Of a stretch of 64,000 nt of DNA, positions 54,308 to 64,000 are shown one piece after another; within the stretch, counting starts at the first letter, position 1; every line of letters begins with the position of its first letter. Made by a program: the position numbers and the translations under genes. Under the pieces are notes generated by a model. That model worked only from the letters and a program-made list of their open reading frames with translations, had not been told where the DNA came from and made no database searches. The stretch comes from Diabrotica undecimpunctata (lineage: Eukaryota; Arthropoda; Insecta; Coleoptera; Chrysomelidae). The DNA is taken from assembly GCF_040954645.1 (NCBI RefSeq), contig NC_092804.1, positions 43,119,753 to 43,183,752 of the forward strand. The letters are read 5' to 3'.

Positions 54308-54515
54308 GTATAGAGATGGAGGAACCAATAACCACACTAGTATTTTATCTCTACCCGAATCATACGAAGCCGGCGATCTCAACTATTACGACGCTTTCTC
54401 GAAAAATATGGACGCAAATTTGGCAGAGGCTGACATGGAAAGCTTCCGAACCGAAGATATCCACGCTTTGTTGACGAATCTACCACCGATGTGCACGGAT
54501 CATTTAAGTCAAGAG
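54308..54515 (+). CDS. Host gene, internal coding exon B
   Basis: Acceptor TTGTTTCAG ends at 54307; donor GTAAAA follows 54515. With one base completing a Gly codon from exon A, it encodes YRDGGTNNHTSILSLPESYE, AGDLNYYDAFSKNMDANLAE, ADMESFRTEDIHALLTNLPP and MCTDHLSQE, and ends in phase 0. It is acidic and polar, with a likely short helix (ESFRTEDIHALLTNLP). No domain is recognised. The clean phase fit with exons A and C supports a single gene. Confidence 0.85.
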
Positions 54516-54689
54516 GTAAAAATTATTTATATTTTCACATATAAACTTACATTAAAATTGTTTAGACAATATTTTGGAAATGGCATGCTAGTCTAACAGT
54601 TGCGGAATTCCAATGTTAAAACCGGTTGTAGTATTTTAGCTTCATCTGCTTCGTAGTAATGAACCGTACGACCATAAAGAGAAAATAGA

Positions 54690-55640
54690 TATACTTTCTT
54701 TCTTTCTTTCTCCCCTTCCTTTTACCCTAACAGGGTGTCGGATTTGGGCTAGCTATTTTAATTTCCATTTACCCACCACTTCCATTCCTTTCTGTTTCCT
54801 GCCATTATTTTCAATTCCTCGAGTGATTTTTGTTTAAGTTTTCCCACCTATACTACTTGTTGTATCCATTTTTTTCTTGGTCTGCCTCTTTTTCTTTTTC
54901 CGATGTTTTTTGCTTCATAAATTTTTTTTGTTATTCTATTGGATTGCATCCTCATCAGATGCCCATATCAGTTCATTTGTCTCTTTGCTATTTTGTTCAT
55001 TATCGGTTCCTGGTTGGCCATTCTCCTAATAGTCTCGTTGCTTAATCTATCCCATTTTGTCTTTCCAACTATCCTTCTTAGATGTCTCATCTCCATTGCG
55101 TTTATCCTGCTCTTATGTTTTTCCAGAATTGTCCAGTTTTCACTTGCATAGAGCACAGTCGGTATCACTATTGTGTTATATATTTTTATTCTTGTTTCTC
55201 GTGCAAGTTCTCTTTTTCCCATTATTGGGGCTAACGCATAATATAACTTGTTTGATTTCTTTGCTCTATTTGTTATTTCCCAGTCTATTTTTCCATCATT
55301 AGTTATTATACTTCCCAGGTATTCGTAAGTTGTTACTATTTCCAATTCTGAGTTTTTACATTTTATCTTTATTTGATTATCTTCCTTATCTCCTTTGCCG
55401 CTGATTATCATTATCTTACCTTTTTCCTCGTTTATCTCCATTTTAAGTTCTTCTATTTGTTCTACCCATATATCCATTAGTTTCTGCATTTTATTCTCGG
55501 AATCTGCTATTAGTACTATGTCGTCTGCATACATTAAGGACTCTATTGTTACCGGTTGTAATCTGCGGTAACCTATTATTGTCTGTAGTTGATTAGTTCT
55601 GACTCTAGTGTTTCTTATCAATTCGTTCATTACTATTATG
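54690..55640 (-). mobile_element. LINE RT fragment with long intact frame
   Basis: Minus-strand ATG at 55630 opens 220 codons to 54968: TIESLMYADDIVLIADSENK (catalytic YADD), TYEYLGSIITNDGKIDWEIT, TRIKIYNTIVIPTVLYASEN and INAMEMRHLRRIVGKTKWDR. It continues in another frame to about 54690 with SNRITKKIYEAKN and KRKRGRPRKKW. It is 5' truncated. It is a relatively young copy in host intron 2. Confidence 0.85.
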
Positions 55641-56195
55641 AATATTATGAAAATAGATATACATATTTAATATTACACCCATTTAATATGAATTGAAAAA
55701 CACAAGTTTGTTTATTTTTTGTTATTAGATATGCCTTGTGGTTCTTTTAAATATTCAATTGTGTTTTTTGTGTTTACCTCCTATTTTCTAATAAATATTA
55801 CTAAAAAGTTTAGACTCAATTACGTTATCAGAAATCATCAAAGTGGCGCGCCCCTATAACAAAATATAAAATAATATTCTTTATTTAAAGTTATAACTTT
55901 TTTCAAAGTTTGGTAAGAATTTATAAATTATAAATATGCAGTGAAATTATTATGAAAAAACGAAAAAAAGAATTATCTTCAACACACTGTATTTTTTCCC
56001 ACTGCCACATTTTATTAAGGCATTGGGCATAAGACAATGGGTATTGTATCCCTATGAGTTTATGGGTTGAAGGGAATTACATTATATTTTGGCCCAAATA
56101 ACCTAATAGACTGTAAATAACCTGTAGACAACATAAAGAAAGGATCTAAAATAAAACATAACGAAGAAATGTATCTTGATAACAATAATATTTTC
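55641..56195. other. Intron 2 sequence, nothing recognised
   Basis: AT-rich spacer between LINE fragments. Confidence 0.5.
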
Positions 56196-56199
56196 AAAT

Positions 56200-56820
56200 C
56201 TTTTTGTATATGTAGAAGATCTGATATTGGTTACCGAAGCTGAAGATAAAATGCAAAAAGGAATTACCAACTACAATTTATCTGTAAGACCTATGAAATA
56301 AAATTATCTCAAACAAAGCAAAAAAAAATGAGTTCTATTGGCACAATCCCAGTTAGATCAAAAAGTCTCATTAATAATCGAACAATAGAACAAATAACAA
56401 AGTTTAAGCACTCAAAGTGTGACCTAATCTATGATTACAGAGTAAGGGTATCAAAAAAAAAATTAAACAAAATTCAGTAGTAACTACGGAGTTATTAACA
56501 AAAGTATAAGAAATAAAACAAGAAAGGACAAACAAATAAAATTTTACAAAATAATTTCTGTACCAACCCTGACATACTAACGGGAGGTACGGGTACAAGA
56601 AATGATATTTTCTAAGACGGTTTATAGTTTGTTCTCTACCGGGTGGGATAAGAAATGGTATAAGTATTTACATTATAAATATGTATAATCTAAATGAAAG
56701 AACGTGCCAATACAGAAATAGGTCAAATGCGTAGATGAAATATTTCTAAAAGCTCTCAAATACAAATATTCAAAGAGAGGTGCAGCATGTCCAAGAAATC
56801 AATGGCTAGCATAACAAACA
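56200..56820 (+). mobile_element. Decayed LINE RT C-terminal fragment
   Basis: Shifting + strand frames read LVTEAEDKMQKGITNYN, GTIPVRSKSLINNRTIEQIT, KFKHSKCDLIYDYR and RNKTRKDKQIKFYKIISVPT. This is the LINE RT region after the catalytic motif, with many frameshifts. Confidence 0.65.
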
Positions 56821-56879
56821 ACAGTGTCTTAAATACATCAAATGAAAAATAAGTTCGAATTCAGAATATAGTATAAAAG

Positions 56880-58130
56880 AGAATTGGTGAAGATTACGTT
56901 AAATATGGTAAAAGCAAAGTACTTCTAACGATCATCAATGAAAGACTAAAATCAATTCTCTTACCACAAGTTCCCCAACAACAATGCGGATTCGTTCCAG
57001 GTAGAGGAACAAGAGAACATATTCTTAATATTCGTCAAATTATCGAAAATCTCGAGAGTTTAACATAGAAACATATTTATGCTTTGTTGACTATTCCAAG
57101 GTCTTCGATACCGTAAAATGGGATAGAATGTGGCATATACTTAGAGAAATAGGTACGCCAGAACATCTAATCTATTTATTACAAAAACTATATGTAACTA
57201 ATACTGCTAATGTAAGAGTTAATAACGTGGTTTCGAAAAACTTCAAATTAAAATCTGGAGTTCGACAGGGATACATAATATTCCCTATTATATTCAATAT
57301 ATATAGTGAACATATGCGTCAAGCTTTTGAGGAATGGCAAGATGGAGCTACGATAGGAGGTAGAAAAATTAAAAACCTACGTTATGCTGATGACACTGTT
57401 ATATTGCCGTCATCACCAGAAGAACTGGAAGAAATTATGAATAGGCTAGGCACGGTGAATACGGAATATAGTTTGAAAATAAATATGCAGAAAACAGAAA
57501 CAACCAAGCCGAGATAAGAAACATGGCAGGTTACGAAGTGGTCAAGTGGTTAATTACTTAGGCTCCGTTATTACTAACAGTGGAGGATGCGAAGAAGAGA
57601 TCCGTCGACGCATCACAATGGCCAGATCGGCAACAGCTAAACTCACAAAAATTTTGAAGAACAGTGACATCAGAAAAAACAAAAAATTACGCCTTGTTCG
57701 AGCATTGCTATTTCCTATCGCCACCTATAATGGCATTTGAAATGTGAGTCTACCGTAGAAAGTTTGCTCATACCTCATACCATGGACCGCTGATCGTACA
57801 ACTAACTCAATTCTAGCAAAACTTAACATAAAAACTAGACTTATCACAACTATCATCCAAAATATACTGAGATATTTTGGACATATAACTACAACTAGAA
57901 GAAGAGAAGGCATAGAGCGAATGATAGTTGAAGGTAACGTAGCGGGTAAAAGATCCAGAGGAAGATCTCCAGTACGATGGTCGGACCAAATAAAGGACAT
58001 GACTGGTTACTGATTCTCCGAAGCAAAATAATACGTACAGGAGAGAGATAATTGGACAGAAATAGTTTTAAAAAAATTACATGACGCCACTACATCCTTA
58101 CGAAGGAGAAAAGATAGAGGAGGATGTTAA
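56880..58130 (+). mobile_element. LINE RT, defective, second type
   Basis: The + strand reads VPQQQCGFVPGRGTREHILN-like residues (about 56975-57040), then MWHILREIGTPEHLIYLLQK, KSGVRQGYIIFPIIFNIYSE and KIKNLRYADDTVILPSSPEE (catalytic YADD near 57385). Next come VNYLGSVITNSGGCEEEIRR and RLVRALLFPIATYNGI. The tail (KRSRGRSPVRWSDQIKD-like, about 57950-57990) ends in GAAAAGATAGAGGAGGATG. The longest intact block is 57128-57517. Stops and frameshifts are present elsewhere. Confidence 0.8.
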
Positions 58131-58134
58131 ATAT

Positions 58135-58557
58135 ATGGTCGGCCGCCAAGAGCATTTTTGCTTTTATTCTTACAGATAGTGTAACTTCTGCCAAAAAGAA
58201 TTTTGCCTCTCTTAATCTACTTTATACATCTTCTTCTGGTCATCTGCTCACTGTTACCAGGTTCCCATGATATACAATCATGGGAAAAACAATCATTTTC
58301 AACAAGCTTTCCTTCAATATTCAGTGAATCATACCTTCGTTATCTTTTCCTAATGCAATATATTGTATATTTCGCTGACACAACATTATAATGACTTTTT
58401 GTAACATTTCTTTAACATGTAACTAATAGACAATGGTATCAAGTAAAAATAGCCGATGGAAAAAGAAAAAATAATAACAAACCGTCTTTTATATCAAATA
58501 GTGTGATTAATATAAAAATGATTAATGATAATTATTAAAAATATTTTTCTGTTTTAG
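58135..58557. other. Intron 2, right end
   Basis: No element recognised; ends in the acceptor CTGTTTTAG at 58557. Confidence 0.5.
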
Positions 58558-58879
58558 AATAATCGACAAGGAGAATGCTACGCCAGCGTGTCGGGCTCAA
58601 TGATGGCTAAATTCGACTTGGACAGCTCCATCAGCCCGCACAGTAGCTCTCAAGGTGACGAATGTTCAGCCAACTCTAACTCCATGTCGATTTGCAAATC
58701 GGAATTGCTTTTTAGTCCAGTCAAGGAAACACCTGTGCCTGTGAATTTTAGCGTAGATTCTTTGGATTGTGACTTTCATGATATGATGTTAACGTGCCAG
58801 GCTAATAAAGATAACTATACCATTGCGTTTGAAGGATCAATTACCATGTATTCGGAAGATAGTGATTACAATGAAAAAG
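58558..58879 (+). CDS. Host gene, internal coding exon C
   Basis: Acceptor TTTTAG at 58557 and donor GTGAGT at 58880. The frame starts in phase 0: NNRQGECYASVSGSMMAKFD, LDSSISPHSSSQGDECSANS, NSMSICKSELLFSPVKETPV, PVNFSVDSLDCDFHDMMLTC and QANKDNYTIAFEGSITMYSE, then DSDYNEK. One base carries over to exon D. Codon use and GC content are clearly higher than the flanks. It is serine-rich with SP and TP sites suited to phosphorylation. No known domain. Confidence 0.88.
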
Positions 58880-59730
58880 GTGAGTTTCCCAAATAATGTG
58901 CGGATAAGTTGCTCCAATTAAAAGGGTTAATGGTACCATTTTTTATATTAGGGTAGCTTTAAACTGAAATAAATGGGCTCCCTCACTTTTTTTGTCCCTG
59001 AAAGCAAGTCTGTTCTTTTTTTGGTTGTGTATCTAGTAAACTCGGTTCGCTAATCCCAGTCCGAACTGTCTAGTGAATTTAGTAATTATTTTTTTGCGAA
59101 GTTAGTTACTTTTTGACAGACTAAAAGTGGCTGGAAATTACTATACAACCAAGCACCCGTACTCATAGCCCATATTAATAGTAAACAAACTAAATAGTAA
59201 ATAAAATAGAACTTTGCGAATTACCGACAATCAATATTTATTTATCTGCACCATATAATAAATAGTTATGTTAAATTATAACAACTAAATATATATTTTT
59301 TAAATACATACCACCCATAAAATTTGATGGGTTTAGTATACACTTCGACTATTTAGAATAATTCTTCTTTTTTTCGGGCAAAATATGCCCGAGCTAAGCG
59401 AATGGGGTTTATCTATGTTATTAATGGTATAACACTTTTATTCATGGTTGTAACAATATTACTTCATACATTTATACAGTTTATATATCGTTATCTATAC
59501 ATATACCCAAGTGTATATACCCATAAGTAAATTAAAAATATAACGGGTGTGCCATTACTCCAAGACAACGTAAACTATTTATTTTTTTAATGGTTCACAT
59601 TGTATTTTTTGATTTTTCATAATCTACTAATACATTAAAATACAACCGTTAAACCAGTTAGAACTAATGAGATTCAATATTAATTATTATATATCGCTAA
59701 TATCACAACTCTTTATGTTACTACAACTTC
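58880..59730. other. Intron 3, left part, nothing recognised
   Basis: AT-rich. Confidence 0.5.
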
Positions 59731-60116
59731 TGATCTACTTAAAATAAAAACCTGGCCCGACTCTAATTTACTCTCTTTTAACGTGGATAAGACAGTATCA
59801 TTTTACTATTAAGAAGCTCTTTACTTGCTTCTTAATAACAGCCAGATCAGTATCAGTTGATTTAATGTAAAATTTCATGGTATTCTTATAGACTGCAACC
59901 TTAAATGGTCCCTTCATATCGATTTGAAACTAGCCTCAGCCTACCATGCAATAGGCATGATGTTTCGAAGGATATCAATTTAACATCTTCCAAAATAATA
60001 TATTTTTCTTTGTTCGAGTCTCATCTTTGATATGGTCTTCCTTTTTGGAGTTCTAGTATAGCTTCCGAATCTAATGTTTTTTTTTAATTAAAAAAAAAAG
60101 AGCAATACGATATCTG

Positions 60117-60124
60117 TTTGGCAT
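60117..60124. repeat. 8-bp hAT target duplication, left copy
   Basis: TTTGGCAT, repeated exactly at 61125-61132. Confidence 0.92.
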
Positions 60125-61124
60125 CAGGGCCGCCCAGAGCCAGGCCGGGCCCCGGAGATGAGAACCGCCCCCCCCCCCGCAAACCCAGTTGAACGAAAAT
60201 TCCCAAAAATCTGATAACTCATAAACTGGGATATGTAATAGTGAACACTCATACTATTGACACAGGAAGGAAGAAAATTAAAACAGTTTTAACACTTAAA
60301 CTTTGTTTTTAATTATTTACAATAGAACTGTTAGTTACAACATAACTTTTCTTGCTTTCATATCCGCAAAGTTTTGGATCACGTGGTCGAAATCAAGAGT
60401 TTTTGCAAGTTTCGACTCCATGCTTAACAGTCCCAAATCAGATAATCGTTGTTGACCCATAGTAGATCTTAAACAAAACTTAATTCGGCTCAAAACACTA
60501 AATGATCTCTCGGCCTGAGCAACGGATACTGGTAGGCAACAGAATATGCGAAGAGCAATGCACACATTGGGGAAAAGATTTGTCACATTAAGGGACACGA
60601 GCTTGTTCAAAAGTTTTGCTGGTTTCAGCGACGTATCTGAGATGTTTGATTTACTAACAGTTTTCAAGTAAATCATTTCATCAACTAGATCCCTGCTTAC
60701 ATCTGAATTGTACTCTTCGGCGAATCTTACACAACTTTCTGAGATCGTATTCTCGTCCATTTCGTTATACTTCCATAAAAATGAAAATTTCATTTCGATT
60801 TCTCTCAGTGCTGTGAACCTCGTTTTCAGATTGGCCACCAAAACATCAATTGCTCTCATGCAATGCTCCCACGCGCAATGTATTCCCGATATATTTTTAT
60901 TAATTGTAACTTATGCAAAGAAATAATTTCTTGCATATTGCCTTTTCCAAATGCATAATATTCCTTATAATAATTTCATAATTAAAACCGCAAGCAAATT
61001 CAATCTGTTGTAAAATATTTTAATAAAAGGAATTTTTTTAAATTTGCTAACGGTCGGGCCCGGGGCCCAAGGGGGCCCGGGCCCCGGGGATTTTGCCCCC
61101 TTGCCCCCCCTCTGGTCGAGCCTG
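60125..61124 (-). mobile_element. hAT element remnant, 1,000 bp
   Basis: The left end is CAGGGCCGCCCAGAG and the right end, reverse complemented, is CAGGCTCGACCAGAG, a typical hAT inverted repeat. It is flanked by 8-bp duplications. Both ends are strikingly GC-rich (GGCCCCGG, poly-C and GGGCCCGGGGCCC blocks) in AT-rich surroundings. It contains only the transposase C-terminus at 60335-60859. It is an internally deleted copy that could move only with enzyme supplied elsewhere. Confidence 0.9.
60335..60859 (-). pseudogene. hAT transposase C-terminal part (dimerisation domain)
   Basis: The open minus-strand frame has 174 codons. It includes EIEMKFSFLWKYNEMDENTI and NVCIALRIFCCLPVSVAQAE followed by RSFSVLSRIKFCLRSTMGQQ, RLSDLGLLSMESKLAKTLDF. 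The PVSVAQAERSFSxLxxIK-LRSTMxQxRLxxLxLL signature is the hAT dimerisation region, as in ZMYM1-like transposases. The catalytic domain and zinc finger are absent, so this is a truncated relic even though the frame is open. The first ATG in the frame is internal to the original protein. Confidence 0.88.
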
Positions 61125-61499
61125 TTTGGCATCAGAAGAACAACACATTGCAGAAGCTACTTAAAAAATCACGGGATTTTAACGGTTCCCTTCTTATATA
61201 TTTTAGAAACTGTTTGCTTAATTCGTAAACACCCACACTTACATGTTTTTTCAGCAAGACATAATCATGACTACTCCATCAGAAATTCAACCTTTGATGT
61301 TTATTTACCGATCTCGTCCACTGAGCTAGTAAAGAAATCTATATTATATTCGGCAAAATAACTATACAACAATTTCCTTTTACAACTTAAATCTGCAACA
61401 TCTTTCCTCAAGTTCCGTAAAATGGCAAAAGTCTATCTATTTGAAAGACCATATTATTCAGTAGAAGAGTTTCTCATCAAATAATTAAGAAATTACAGT

Positions 61500-61960
61500 A
61501 CCTTTATGTACAAGAAACCAAAGTATTTTTATCTATATTTGGATATCATACGCAGCCACTGTAACTTATTAGTTCGTAAGGTAAATTTTAATTGTTATTG
61601 TTATTTTCTGACTTTTTATAAGCTTTGTCCATAAAATTGTACAATTTTCAGTGACAATGAAGCATATTTCTATTATATTCTAGTTTTTGATCAACAACCA
61701 CTTTCTCTTTTTTAATCTTTTTATTTGGGTATATATTTGTTTGTTTGTCTAAAGAAATAGCCTAATAAAAATATGCAAATGAGCATCAGGTACTTTCATA
61801 AACAATGCACATTTGAAACCCCGGGTAACTTATTATGAACTTACTCCTAATGACTCATTACAGCTGTTGTAAAGGAATGTTTACAAATTTATCTCTTTAA
61901 ATAAACATTTCTAATATCGTCTTCTAAATAACAAGGGTTCTATGACTTAATTACTTTTAG
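61500..61960. other. Intron 3, right end
   Basis: No element recognised; ends TTACTTTTAG at 61960. Confidence 0.5.
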
Positions 61961-62280
61961 ATAAGAGCCCGAATTCCCATCATTCAGACAGTGCACACTG
62001 GTCGAGTAACTTGAACGTTCCGAAAAAGAATCTGAAAGTGCTAGACAACTCGATGACGAAGTCGGACTCGAGCAGTTTTACCACGTGGAGTAAGTTGAAG
62101 AAGCGCGGCAGCGAGAACCTTCTTCGACGACATCCTTCGGGAAACAATAATAATTCAGGAAGTGAAGCTAGTCATTTAGGTTTAACGGATGTGGGAGCTA
62201 AGAGCCAAAGTATGCCCAATTTGTACAAACAGAAGCTGAAAAATCTGTCGCTCGTTAGTGAATATTCCAAAAATAGTTCG
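61961..62280 (+). CDS. Host gene, internal coding exon D
   Basis: Acceptor at 61960; donor GTGAGT at 62281. The carried-over G makes Asp, then KSPNSHHSDSAHWSSNLNVP, KKNLKVLDNSMTKSDSSSFT, TWSKLKKRGSENLLRRHPSG, NNNNSGSEASHLGLTDVGAK and SQSMPNLYKQKLKNLSLVSE with YSKNSS, ending in phase 0. The basic Ser-rich blocks (KLKKRGSENLLRR, SQSMPNLYKQK) resemble phospho-regulated binding motifs of scaffold proteins; function is not inferable. The frame runs on to a TAA at 62302 if unspliced, but the strong donor argues for continuation beyond the window. Confidence 0.85.
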
Positions 62281-62965
62281 GTGAGTACATTTTATGATGT
62301 TTAAGTAATATAATTTTTTTAAATATTCAAGTAAGATAACACACTGATCTGTATTTCCATGGAAATTTCAATACGTCATGGCCGCCATTTATATACAACT
62401 TTCTGATCTCTTTACATACACATACATACATTTTATTGCTTATAACAATAATATATACAATACATACATATTTAATATTTTTACAGAACTATATACATAC
62501 TTCATAAAAGCTGAAACCAACTTCTTTCAATATTTTCTTTCCTGTAACATTTTATACGCTTACGTGATCTTTGCTATCTATTTTGGGTCAAATTGTTTCA
62601 AATTATCTCTTATGATAGCTTTAATATTATTAATTTTTATTATATTGTGGATTTTTAAGAATATGGGACTAATAGATGTTCATGGTCGTGATCTATATCA
62701 TACTAATTTTTGTTATTGTTTGCATTGATTTAAAAATTAATTGTATTAGTCCAGTCGTCAGAGACGAAAATCACTCAACCTCTAAAAATCATACGATCAA
62801 GCTGAATTTTGCTGATAATGTCAATTTTGGAACTCAAAAAAGTTTGCTACTCTTACCCCAGGGCTTACCAATAAAACCCCTCTTGTAGGGAGGAAAAACT
62901 AAAAACATAGATTTTCTAACAATCTGTAGGCTGTAGAAAGAAATGTTTAAAGCAAGAAATGTAAT
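62281..62965. other. Downstream intron sequence
   Basis: Two hydrophobic frames (62378-62728, 62676-62888) are low-complexity and unsupported. No feature assigned. Confidence 0.45.
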
Positions 62966-62970
62966 TTTTC

Positions 62971-63997
62971 TGTAGAATGAACCGTTCTCTCAGAAAGAAC
63001 GCTTGAAGCGACCGGCGATTTTGAATGTCAGTTACGCGCGCGAAAGCAATTTGTTAAATAAAATTCGCATTAACTTGACAGTAAAAATTTGATACCGTTT
63101 GACCAGTGTTTCCTATCGACATAAATCAAAATGCGTTTTAAAGGTGGAGAGTGCAGCTTTCGTATGCAGTTTTTGCATGTTAAATAAATTTACTACTACT
63201 ACTATCGGTTTACAGCGTTCTTCGACGCCTTCCGACTCCTAACCGCCATTCTTCTCTATTCAGCCATAGGCCTGGAGGGATTTCTCTTTCAGGTTAAATA
63301 AATTTGCAGCTGTTAAATAAATAAACGTTGCGCGATTTTTGCCATTTTTTATGATTTTCATGAGATCAATAAAATGTATTACCTCTATTGACCGGCCGCT
63401 GTAGAATTTCAATTGTTAGAGCCCAATTTTCAAAACCTATAACATGAAATCTTGACTTTATATTTTGGCAACAAATATGAGGCACTTGAATTATGCCTAA
63501 AAAGCGCGGAATTAAACTTTCACATTAAAAACGATCTCGCGTCACGGGAAATGCTTCCTCGAAGACTGCATTAGGTGGAATTTATTGCTGAAGTTGTGTA
63601 ATTTTGAAACTCGTACTTGTACATTCGAAAAAAAGCAGTTTTAAACGTTTTATTTGAATATAAGGCCGCTGCGAGAATTGTAACCCACAGGCAGTACTCG
63701 AGCTGAGCGCTGAGACTCACCTGCATAAAGCTCACCTGCAATCAATAGTAAAAAAGTTGTGCAATGTTTATATATTTAATAGCTTTATAGAAACTGTCTT
63801 CATTTGCGACAAAATGCAAGAATTGAGTAAGAAAGTTGCACTTTCCAACTTTAAAACGCATTTTGATTTTTGTCGATATACACTCTGATAAAAATATCGA
63901 ATTTTTACCATCGGGTTAATATAAATTGATTTCGCGCGCGTAACTAAAATCGCCGGTCGCTTCAAGCGTTGTTTCTGAGAGAACGCTTCATTCTAGA
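62971..63997. mobile_element. Element with long inverted repeats
   Basis: The left arm (about 62975-63160) and right arm (about 63828-63994) are inverted copies with indels. Both contain CGCTTGAAGCGACCGGCGAT, GTTACGCGCGCGAAA, ATCAAAATGCGTTTTAAA and a GTGCAGCTTTC/GTGCAACTTTC block when read inward. No transposase frame lies between. The interior has a CTACTACTACTACTAT run and a less AT-rich block near 63210-63290. It is a non-autonomous DNA element, possibly foldback-like. The end may be cut by the window edge. Confidence 0.8.
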
Positions 63998-64000
63998 CAA

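Larger units (their letters stand above)
59740..61490 (+). mobile_element. LINE RT C-terminal region split by a hAT element
   Basis: Left piece (59740-60124): PDSNLLSFNVDKTVSF, KFHGILIDCNLKWSLHIDLK and KRAIRYLFGI. Right piece (61125-61490): RRTTHCRSYLKNHGILTVPF, LYILETVCLIRKHPHLHVFS and SSTELVKKSILYSAKQLYNN, with FRKMAKVYLFERPYYSVEEF. The pieces join at the hAT insertion. The pattern is that of CR1/jockey-like RT tails. Frameshifts are few in the right piece. Confidence 0.75.

Noticed and set aside
62281..62304. Host exon D ending at the in-frame TAA at 62302
   Set aside because: A strong GTGAGT donor at 62281 in the correct phase makes intron retention less likely, though an alternative short isoform cannot be excluded.
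62378..62888. Two hydrophobic frames downstream of exon D
   Set aside because: Low-complexity Ile/Phe/Tyr-rich reading of AT-rich intron; no supporting motif.

Overview
The window looks like a repeat-rich insect nuclear genome, probably a beetle. That placement is inferred from the strongly AT-rich sequence, the spliced host exons and the mix of decayed LINE, Penelope, piggyBac, Tc1, hAT and Ty3/gypsy copies; the species cannot be named from the sequence. No prokaryotic features, rRNA or tRNA genes were seen.

Host gene: four phase-compatible internal exons of one unrecognised, serine-rich, probably disordered protein lie on the + strand at 39441-39597, 54308-54515, 58558-58879 and 61961-62280. 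They are separated by introns of 14.7, 4.0 and 3.1 kb. The two introns after the first lack the density of the first but all carry transposon debris. Neither the start nor the end of the gene was found here.

Transposon landscape: (1) 1-3400 holds LINE and possible Penelope fragments. (2) 4655-11036 is an intact, very young Ty3/gypsy LTR retrotransposon with near-identical LTRs and an ATAT target duplication, inserted in an older LINE. Its single Gag-Pol ORF carries, after the integrase, a TARG1/OARD1-like macrodomain and a CCCH zinc finger. This is the most notable item in the window. (3) 11037-22630 is a nest of LINE 3' fragments plus a DDE-like transposase gene split by a LINE with a 12-bp target duplication. 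(4) 24095-26830 is a decayed jockey-like LINE. (5) 28030-30830 holds a candidate MITE, an AT microsatellite and a satellite of about 122 bp. (6) 32700-39036 holds piggyBac remnants, including a TTAA-flanked copy with TIRs. (7) Intron 1 contains LINE, Tc1-like, Penelope and DDE-like remnants and unusual perfect hairpins. (8) Introns 2-3 contain LINEs and a 1,000-bp hAT element with an 8-bp target duplication. (9) The right edge is an element with long inverted repeats.

Except for the host exons and the LTR element, nearly all coding sequence is broken by stops, frameshifts or truncation. Boundaries of fragments are approximate because they were read from conceptual translation and motif continuity, not from alignment.
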